A stretch of DNA of 8,086 nucleotides from Sulfurimonas sp. (GTDB taxonomy: Bacteria; Campylobacterota; Campylobacteria; Campylobacterales; Sulfurimonadaceae): the NCBI GenBank assembly GCA_027066935.1, contig JAMOMX010000361.1, positions 1 through 8,086 on the forward strand, in the 5' to 3' direction. The notes beneath the pieces were generated by a model. That model saw only the letters and a list, made by a program, of their open reading frames with translations. It searched no databases and was not told the origin of the DNA. Below, one piece after another: positions 5,032 through 8,086 of the stretch. The position numbers and the translations under genes were made by a program. Position 1 is the first letter of the stretch. Every line of letters begins with the position of its first letter.

Positions 5032-7371
5032 ATGAGTAAGATAAAATTTAGATTATTATTGATGTTGTTACCCCTACTTTTTTCTATGGCAATACTTAGT
5101 TTTTATACTTTCTATGAAAAATATGAAAAATATAAAATTTTAGATAAATCTACACAAGTTATAAAAATTTCCATGAAATTATCAGATTTGATATATGCTA
5201 TACAGCTTGAAAGAGGGGTAAGTAGTAGCTATTTAGAAAACCATAACTCCATCTATTTAAAAAAGATAAATGATAAAAGAGAAAATACAAATACAAAATT
5301 TAGTTTACTTATTCAAACTATATATTCTTTGCCTATTGATGTATCGGAAGAAAAGAGAATAATAAAAGAGATTTTTAAAAAAATCAAAGATACCCGCAAA
5401 AGTATAGACACGCTAGATAAAAATATAGATGGGTTTATAGTATATTCAGAGATAATAACCAATTATTTGCATATTATAAATAATTTTTCTTATGAAGTTT
5501 ACAATACAGTATTGGCAAAAGAATATGGTGCATATTTAACTCTCTTGTGGCTTCAAGAAAATGCTGCAAAAGAGAGAGGTGTTTTAAGTAGTGTTTTTGA
5601 AGCAAAAAAATTAGATGCTAAGAGATATATTCGTATAAATGAATATACTAGTAGGTTTAATCAACTACTAGATATGTTTTTTGCTACAGCACCATTAAAA
5701 TATCAAAATGAGATGAAAAAATATCTTAAAAGACCTGAAGTCAAAGAGGTTGAAAGACTCATTAAATCTGTGAAAAATAAAATATATAGAAATTATTTTA
5801 TAAATGATTTATTGCCATCTTTGGGCTTTAAAGGGATGATCCATAATTTTAAAAATTATCTTATTAGAGGTAATAGTCGTTTAATAAAAACAGTACAGTA
5901 TGACTATGAAAAAGCTCTTGATATTATGAATAAGTATATCGATTTAGAGCAATTTAATGATATAGATAAAGAGAAAGTTTTAATTATAAAAAATACTATG
6001 CAAGAGTATTTAAAAATGCTACCAGTTATTATAAAAATGAAAGAAGAGAACAAAGATGTGTCGGAGATAGATATTATAGTTAAAATAGATGACACTCCAG
6101 CTTTAGAGGCAATAAACTATCTATCTGAGAATATAGATAATATCTCTGTAGATGAATGGTGGAAACAATCAACAAAACGGATAGATTTAATTAAAAAAAT
6201 AAATGATGATATGCAAGATAATATCTTAGAAAAATCTACTAATGAAAAAGATTATATAGTTAAAAAAACAGGTATATATTTAGCTCTAACTTTATTAGTT
6301 ATGTTAGTATCACTAGTTTTAGGTGTTTTGATAATACGAAGGGTAGTAAATGATCTTATAAAGACAACAAACAAGATGAAAGAGATGCGAAAAACAGGTA
6401 ACTATAACTATATTTTTGAACTAAAAGGTTCAGATGAACTTTCTGATATGCAAGATGCTTTTAATAAGCTTATTGAAGATAGAAATATGGCAGAAGATAG
6501 TAAAAAACTTGCAACAGAGGTTTTTAATAATATCAAAGAGGGATTAGTTATTCTTAACTCAAATATGGAGATAGAAGCTGTAAATCCATCTTTTAGTATG
6601 ATTACAGGTTATACATTTGAAGAGGTAAGAACAAAACATTATTCATTACTTGTTTCACAAGAGAATAATAATCCATTATTTAATTTAGAAATTGAAAAAA
6701 AGTTATCATTAAATGGGGTGTGGGAAGGTGAACTTAATGCTAGAAGAAAAGATGGCAATACATACCCAGAAGAAACAACAATCTCCCTTATTAAAGGTAA
6801 AAATAATACAGATAAATATGTAAAAGTTTTTCGTGACATTACCTCCAGAAGAGAGAATGAAAAGAAAATATTTTATCAAGCAAACTATGATGAGTTAACA
6901 GGATTAGCAAATAGAAGTAATGGAATGTCAATTTTAAATAGAGAGCTTAAACTTGCAAAAAGAAATGCAACTATGTTAGCTTTAATGTTTATAGACTTAG
7001 ATGGATTTAAAAAAGCTAATGATACTTATGGTCATGAGTTTGGTGATGAGGTGTTAAAAGAGATTGCAAGCCGACTTTTAGCTTGCATTCGTGAGGTAGA
7101 TACTTTAGTGCGTATTGGTGGGGATGAATTCATAATTATTTTGCCAAATATACGCAATGAGCAAGATGTTAAAAAAATAGCAGAAAAAATTATACAAGCA
7201 GCATCTTATAAATTTGATTTAAAAAATAAGACTTGTGACTTTGTCTCTATTAGTATGGGTATTAGTTTTTTTCCAAAAGATGCAACAGATGCAGAGAGAT
7301 TACTCAACAGAGCTGATGAGATGATGTATAAAGTAAAAGAAAGTGGCAAACATAACTATATGATATGTTAA
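5032..7371 (+). CDS. Membrane diguanylate cyclase with NIT-like sensor, HAMP, PAS and GGDEF domains
   Basis: 779 residues. It makes c-di-GMP from two GTP at the cytoplasmic face. Seen, in order: transmembrane helix 1 (about 7-27); a long helical periplasmic region (30-410) resembling the nitrate/nitrite-sensing NIT domain, with paired QLERGVSS (58-65) and AKERGVLSS (179-187) motifs and FKGMIHNFKNYLIRGNSR (266-283); transmembrane helix 2 (about 414-436); HAMP-like segment ending in GSDELSDMQDAFNKLIEDR (466-484); PAS domain (about 493-602, ending FRDITSRRENE); GGDEF domain (612-775). Catalytic GGDEF is at 696-700, FIDLDGFKKANDTYGH at 653-668, and the inhibitory I-site RxxD (REVD, 687-690) is five residues before GGDEF, so product inhibition is expected. 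No EAL domain, so it should be a one-way synthase. The ATG has an in-frame TGA nine bases upstream and only a poor Shine-Dalgarno. The ligand is inferred from the family. Confidence 0.93.
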   Translation: MSKIKFRLLLMLLPLLFSMAILSFYTFYEKYEKYKILDKSTQVIKISMKLSDLIYAIQLERGVSSSYLENHNSIYLKKINDKRENTNTKFSLLIQTIYSLPIDVSEEKRIIKEIFKKIKDTRKSIDTLDKNIDGFIVYSEIITNYLHIINNFSYEVYNTVLAKEYGAYLTLLWLQENAAKERGVLSSVFEAKKLDAKRYIRINEYTSRFNQLLDMFFATAPLKYQNEMKKYLKRPEVKEVERLIKSVKNKIYRNYFINDLLPSLGFKGMIHNFKNYLIRGNSRLIKTVQYDYEKALDIMNKYIDLEQFNDIDKEKVLIIKNTMQEYLKMLPVIIKMKEENKDVSEIDIIVKIDDTPALEAINYLSENIDNISVDEWWKQSTKRIDLIKKINDDMQDNILEKSTNEKDYIVKKTGIYLALTLLVMLVSLVLGVLIIRRVVNDLIKTTNKMKEMRKTGNYNYIFELKGSDELSDMQDAFNKLIEDRNMAEDSKKLATEVFNNIKEGLVILNSNMEIEAVNPSFSMITGYTFEEVRTKHYSLLVSQENNNPLFNLEIEKKLSLNGVWEGELNARRKDGNTYPEETTISLIKGKNNTDKYVKVFRDITSRRENEKKIFYQANYDELTGLANRSNGMSILNRELKLAKRNATMLALMFIDLDGFKKANDTYGHEFGDEVLKEIASRLLACIREVDTLVRIGGDEFIIILPNIRNEQDVKKIAEKIIQAASYKFDLKNKTCDFVSISMGISFFPKDATDAERLLNRADEMMYKVKESGKHNYMIC

Positions 7372-8027
7372 TGGGTTTTAGTATTATTTGTTTTTTTATA
7401 AAAATAGTTAAGTCCACTTTTAGCTTTATTGTCTAGTTTATATGATATGAAAGTTAAATATTGAAGAATATCTTTTTTATCAATATTTGTTCTTAAAGAG
7501 GCTGTTTTTAAAATGTATTGAGGAATTTTTATCTTTTTTTTTAAAAATTCTCTTTCAATTTTTTTATATAGCTTTTTATCTTTGTGAAAACAAAGAAGAG
7601 CAAAAACAAAGGGTAAATTATATCTTTGTACCCATAGTTTTGCTAAATCTATATGCTCTTTTTTTTGTAGGTAATATCTAAGTGCTTTATCACCTATAAG
7701 AACCTCCCCTTTAACATTTAAAAGATTTGCTAAAACATTTGAAGTAGCTGATTCTATATCTATTTTATTTTTGGTGTGAGGTATTACAAGTACACTAAGT
7801 ACCTCTTTTTTAGCAATAATACCTAGGTTGACATGTTGGAATTTTTTTGCACTAATGCTAGAGATGAAAGCAGCATCAATCCTACGGTTTAAAAATTTTT
7901 TATTTATATCTGCTGGCACACCACGCTTGTAGTGCATAGCCATGCTTTGTTGAGAAGATTTTGTAAATTTTTTCATAAATACATGAAAAGGTAACAAGTT
8001 TAAATATTCTATTTTTCCAAAAATCAT
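7368..8027 (-). CDS. mqnA: Chorismate dehydratase, menaquinone biosynthesis by the futalosine route (MqnA)
   Basis: 219 residues from the ATG at 8025-8027. Family reaction: water is removed from chorismate to give 3-[(1-carboxyvinyl)oxy]benzoate, the first step of futalosine-pathway menaquinone synthesis in the cytosol. Seen: the periplasmic-binding-protein-like fold signatures of MqnA, namely FGKIEYLNLLPFHVF (3-17), GVPADINKKFLNRRIDAAFISSIS (36-59), VLIGDKALRY (109-118) and DLAKLWVQRYNLPFVFALL (127-145). It is shorter than the roughly 270-290 residues typical elsewhere, which fits a compact Campylobacterota form. An in-frame GTG at 8045 would add six residues but overlaps the promoter region and has no ribosome site; MIFGKI fits the conserved family N-terminus better. 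The 3' end overlaps the cyclase by four bases. Paralogous solute-binding proteins are the main alternative, but the GDKAL and LPFVFA motifs favour MqnA. Confidence 0.85.
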   Translation of the reverse strand: MIFGKIEYLNLLPFHVFMKKFTKSSQQSMAMHYKRGVPADINKKFLNRRIDAAFISSISAKKFQHVNLGIIAKKEVLSVLVIPHTKNKIDIESATSNVLANLLNVKGEVLIGDKALRYYLQKKEHIDLAKLWVQRYNLPFVFALLCFHKDKKLYKKIEREFLKKKIKIPQYILKTASLRTNIDKKDILQYLTFISYKLDNKAKSGLNYFYKKTNNTKTH

Positions 8028-8033
8028 ATTGGA

Positions 8034-8039
8034 ATTATA
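8034..8039 (-). promoter_or_regulatory. -10 box of mqnA, implying a leaderless transcript
   Basis: A perfect TATAAT on the minus strand ends six bases before the mqnA ATG. The expected start site falls at or next to the A of the ATG, which also explains the missing Shine-Dalgarno. Confidence 0.55.
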
Positions 8040-8060
8040 CAGCACTTAGCTTATCTTTGA

Positions 8061-8066
8061 TATAAT
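8061..8066 (+). promoter_or_regulatory. Rightward -10 box for a gene beyond the right edge
   Basis: TTTGATATAATC on the plus strand is a good Campylobacterota-style -10 (TATAAT) without a -35. Transcription would begin near 8073 and read out of the window, divergent from mqnA. The downstream gene is not visible. Confidence 0.45.
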
Positions 8067-8086
8067 CATTTCTCGAAATATAAAAA

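Noticed and set aside
5904..6839. Short minus-strand frames opposite the cyclase (5904-6095 and 6639-6839)
   Set aside because: Complement of a strongly supported coding frame; no ribosome sites or recognisable domains.
7487..7681. Plus-strand hydrophobic frame opposite mqnA
   Set aside because: Its Phe/Leu richness is the complement of lysine-rich MqnA codons; no ribosome site.
8028..8045. GTG at 8043-8045 as mqnA start
   Set aside because: No ribosome site, it adds residues that overlap the TATAAT box, and the family N-terminus fits the ATG at 8027.

Overview
The window is an AT-rich stretch of bacterial chromosome that most resembles Campylobacterota (the Sulfurimonas / Arcobacter / Sulfuricurvum type). 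This rests on strong TATAAT-like -10 boxes without a recognisable -35, short A/T-rich intergenic gaps, a compact 219-residue futalosine-pathway MqnA, and a NIT-HAMP-PAS-GGDEF sensor. It is an inference from gene content and style, not a proven placement. No rRNA, tRNA, CRISPR array or insertion sequence was found.

Layout. (1) Positions 1-2623, minus strand: a tightly packed polysaccharide unit, read manC -> ABC-2 permease -> ABC ATPase. The ATPase runs off the left edge. manC supplies GDP-mannose, and the permease/ATPase pair is of the Wzm/Wzt (KpsM/KpsT) type that exports lipid-linked O-antigen or capsule chains. The permease start abuts the manC stop, and the ATPase start overlaps the permease stop, so the three are very likely cotranscribed and translationally coupled. 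An extended -10 box sits just upstream of manC. (2) Positions 2718-4793, minus strand: a proteostasis run, read hsp20 -> hsp20 -> signal-peptide-bearing alpha-crystallin-like protein -> Crp/Fnr-family regulator. The first three are joined by 10-bp gaps in which each stop codon overlaps the next Shine-Dalgarno. The regulator follows after a 30-bp gap that holds a perfect 6-4-6 palindrome reaching into its start codon, a good candidate autoregulatory operator. (3) Positions 4794-5031: a 238-bp divergent intergenic region with the hsp20 promoter on one side and a gapped palindrome before the sensor gene. (4) Positions 5032-7371, plus strand: a 779-residue membrane diguanylate cyclase with a nitrate/nitrite-sensing-like periplasmic region, HAMP, PAS and an intact GGDEF with its inhibitory I-site. 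(5) Positions 7368-8027, minus strand: mqnA (chorismate dehydratase), convergent with the cyclase and sharing TTAA with it at the two stop codons. Its TATAAT box lies so close to the ATG that the mRNA should be leaderless. A second TATAAT, pointing right, suggests a divergent gene beyond the right edge.

How they work together. The polysaccharide unit makes and exports a mannose-derived surface glycan. The proteostasis run appears to protect proteins in both cytoplasm and periplasm, with a regulator that may respond to an unknown effector. The cyclase would turn a periplasmic cue, possibly nitrate or nitrite, into c-di-GMP. No direct link between these blocks is shown by the sequence. The most unusual item is the apparently exported small-heat-shock-like protein, encoded in one transcription unit with two cytosolic Hsp20s and a cysteine-free Crp/Fnr regulator with an atypical recognition helix.
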